64,000 nucleotides of DNA from positions 186,001 through 250,000 of the forward strand of contig NZ_JAJBMO010000003.1 of the NCBI RefSeq assembly GCF_020537505.1, given 5' to 3'. The notes beneath the pieces are model-generated. The model was given only the letters and a program-made list of their open reading frames with translations. It ran no database searches and was not told where the DNA came from. Positions 62,582 to 64,000 of the stretch are shown here, piece by piece (the stretch's first letter is position 1; each line of letters begins with the position of its first letter). This DNA is from Blautia glucerasea. GTDB lineage: Bacteria > Bacillota > Clostridia > Lachnospirales > Lachnospiraceae. The position numbers and the translations under genes were made by a program.

Positions 62582-62958
62582 ACCGGTGATTTTGACCTTA
62601 CAGGCATTGACTGGGAACCGATTGGAAATATGAATGATATGCAGAATCATGTACTGCCGTATTTGCAGAGTTTTTACAGTCTGGAAGAAAAAGGGTGAAG
62701 GAGAGACGAGAACAGCAGGTGGCAGAGAAAAATGAGAGCAGAGAAGCTGTGCCAAGAGCTGGCGTTAAAGCAAATACAGCAGTTAAGGATGAAGGAAAAG
62801 CTGAAAGAAAGGCAGTAATACAGAAAAAGGCAATGCCAGGAAAAGAAAAGAAACCGTCGATTCATGAACGTTTAGAAATCAATAAGAGAATCATCCAGGA
62901 AAAGCAGGGAAGAGATAAGCCGGAAAGAGGGGCTGATTTGGGTGTAAGGACAGTGTAG
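62582..62958 (+). pseudogene. Remnant of a conjugative-element protein C terminus
   Basis: One frame (62582-62697) reads GDFDLTGIDWEPIGNMNDMQ then NHVLPYLQSFYSLEEKG and stops. An adjacent frame (62695-62958) encodes a Lys/Glu-rich tail ending KPSIHERLEINKRIIQEKQG. Together they resemble the C-terminal end of large YodL/DUF4316-type proteins of Tn1549-like elements, from memory. The rest is missing, so this looks like a relic of a second, older element. A small independent basic protein is the alternative. Confidence 0.45.
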
Positions 62959-62974
62959 AATAAGTATAACGAGT

Positions 62975-63012
62975 CGGAGGTCATGAAGATTATTGTGACC
63001 TCCGGCTTTTTG
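62975..63012 (+). terminator. Terminator after the remnant
   Basis: CGGAGGTCA and TGACCTCCG form a perfect 9-bp stem followed by GCTTTTTG. Confidence 0.85.
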
Positions 63013-63074
63013 TAAATTGTTAAAAGAATTATATTGTTATATGATTTCGTAAGTGATATACTTAAACATAAGGA

Positions 63075-63117
63075 AAACCGTGTGAAATTACAGTTTGCTT
63101 TTTGCACGGTTTCTTTT
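63075..63117 (+). terminator. Second terminator-like hairpin
   Basis: AAACCGTG and CACGGTTT stem, followed by CTTTTATA. The next 190 bp up to the reductase remnant hold no supported gene. Confidence 0.65.
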
Positions 63118-63310
63118 ATACATGGTAGTTAGTTAAATCTAACAGTAAAACGACGTGAAAGTACTTTTGACTATACAGAAAGGAATACATAATGCTAATA
63201 AATATCTCAGGGACAGCACTCGAATATCGGTACACTTTTCTTTGAACTTGAATTTAGTTTGATGATGATCTTGGATGTGGCACTGGGGTAAGAGGAGAGG
63301 AATGATTCTT

Positions 63311-63749
63311 ATGAGAATATTGATTTATGGTGCTGGTGTGATTGGATCCTTGTATGCGGCTTTATTTGCAGAAGCCGGTTATGATACAAGTATTTATGCC
63401 AGAGGTAAAAGACTTGAGGCTTTAAGAAATAATGGATTGCAATATAAGAAAAATCAGGAAGTAATAAAGGCAGAGATTAGGATTCTTGGAGAACTACCAA
63501 ACGATGATATTTATGATTTTGTCTTGCTTACTGTCCGGGAAAACCAGCTGTATGCAGCACTTACTCCAAGGTTGATTCAGCCGACAACATTTGCAGAAAT
63601 ATCAGGAAATAAATCCGAAAGAACTAAGCAGTTTTCAGAGATATTGAGGCATGCCCATATACCATAACAGAAAGTAACGGATATGCATCTATGGCAGCTT
63701 TGTCATCTTGCTATGGTGGTACCGATTGCGGATGCAAGGCAAAAAAGGT
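63311..63749 (+). pseudogene. Internally deleted ketopantoate-reductase-family gene
   Basis: The start is normal: LIYGAGVIGSLYAALFAEAG is the NADPH-binding GxGxxG loop, preceded by GAGGAGAGG. After residue about 75 (LLTVRENQLYAALTPRLIQP) the text jumps to the middle of the protein, so about 80-90 residues are missing. A TAA at 63665 then interrupts HAHIP and the same frame continues QKVTDMHLWQLCHLAMVVPI. Two independent lesions make it a pseudogene of the 2-dehydropantoate 2-reductase family. Confidence 0.75.
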
Positions 63750-63770
63750 ACAGTGATTGGAGAAAAAAGC

Positions 63771-64000
63771 ATGAAAAATGAAGAATATAAAAAAATGTCA
63801 ATTAAAGAATTTACAAAAGCAGCAGGAAGATATGAAAGTAACCATGCGGGCATTTACGAAATGTGCAAGAAGGATTATCCGGATATTCTGGAAGAATTAG
63901 AGAAGGAGCCATTTAGAGATTTATTGGATGCAGGCTGCGGACCTGCACCAATGATTTCTTTATTAGCAGAAAGACATCCAGACCGGCATTATACAGGACT
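63771..64000 (+). CDS. SAM-dependent methyltransferase, 5' part (runs off window)
   Basis: An ATG at 63771 with GGAG upstream opens a frame that is still open at the window edge (76 codons). FRDLLDAGCGPAPMISLLAE is motif I of class I methyltransferases (Asp/Glu-x-Gly-x-Gly type), preceded by a helical N terminus (MSIKEFTKAAGRYESNHAG). Substrate cannot be inferred. Confidence 0.75.
   Translation, partial: MKNEEYKKMSIKEFTKAAGRYESNHAGIYEMCKKDYPDILEELEKEPFRDLLDAGCGPAPMISLLAERHPDRHYTG

Noticed and set aside
1..64000. CRISPR array, tRNA or rRNA genes, group II intron, IS element
   Set aside because: No regularly spaced repeats, cloverleaf sequence, reverse transcriptase or transposase was recognised on either strand.

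Overview
The chromosomal part of this window looks like a spore-forming gut Firmicute of the Lachnospiraceae (Blautia/Dorea-like). It carries an alpha/beta small acid-soluble spore protein, many Lachnospiraceae-style secreted and regulatory proteins, AT-richer DNA with strong SigA-type promoters, and intrinsic terminators after most transcription units. The genus is an inference.

Layout. 1-4 kb: the end of a probable XRE-type regulator, then three secreted proteins, two of which share a C-terminal module and one of which is frameshifted. 4.1-4.7 kb: two gene fragments. 4.8-13.5 kb: an AraC regulator divergent from galactokinase, a Na+/dicarboxylate-type symporter, DinB polymerase, a GntR(YtrA)-ABC operon and a MATE exporter. 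13.6-15.5 kb: a spore protein, a HipB-like antitoxin with two operators and no HipA, and a decayed GGDEF gene. 15.5-22.4 kb: a MATE-MerR pair under a MerR-type promoter, a nitrilase-family hydrolase with an odd promoter/hairpin leader, an anchored endonuclease/exonuclease/phosphatase protein, and a UmuC-YolD pair. 22.5-30.3 kb: three large hybrid histidine kinases. The second lies behind a cyclic-di-GMP class I riboswitch plus terminator; the third is frameshifted. 30.3-34.6 kb: an overlapping purA-pyrB-pyrI operon divergent from a LysR regulator, and a DUF2284 protein.

34.9-60.4 kb is an integrative conjugative element of about 25.5 kb, visibly GC-richer than the host, inserted at a palindromic site and separating two host coding segments. 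Nearly everything is on the minus strand. It has a large serine recombinase, a MOBP-type relaxase with MobC, a Gram-positive type IV secretion system (VirD4, PcfB, Maff2, VirB6-like, PrgI, VirB4, NlpC/P60 hydrolase), anti-restriction functions (ArdA, an MT-A70 methylase, a DPPY methylase), SpoVG and ParB, and a two-component system with a lipoprotein that is probably its target. Thirteen copies of a 25-bp near-palindrome (GGGACA, 3 nt, TGTCCC, with matching flanks) are scattered through the element and absent from the flanks. They resemble the distributed operators of a KorB-like global regulator, and the element's ParB, which has two AT-hooks and no visible ParA partner, is the obvious candidate binder. 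Three transfer-region genes appear to begin with near-cognate codons (ATT, CTG, ACG) placed where an ATG is expected.

60.4-64 kb returns to host DNA: the other half of the split gene, a ThrE-type exporter, a remnant that looks like it came from another conjugative element, a broken ketopantoate reductase and the start of a methyltransferase. No tRNA, rRNA, CRISPR array or insertion sequence was recognised.
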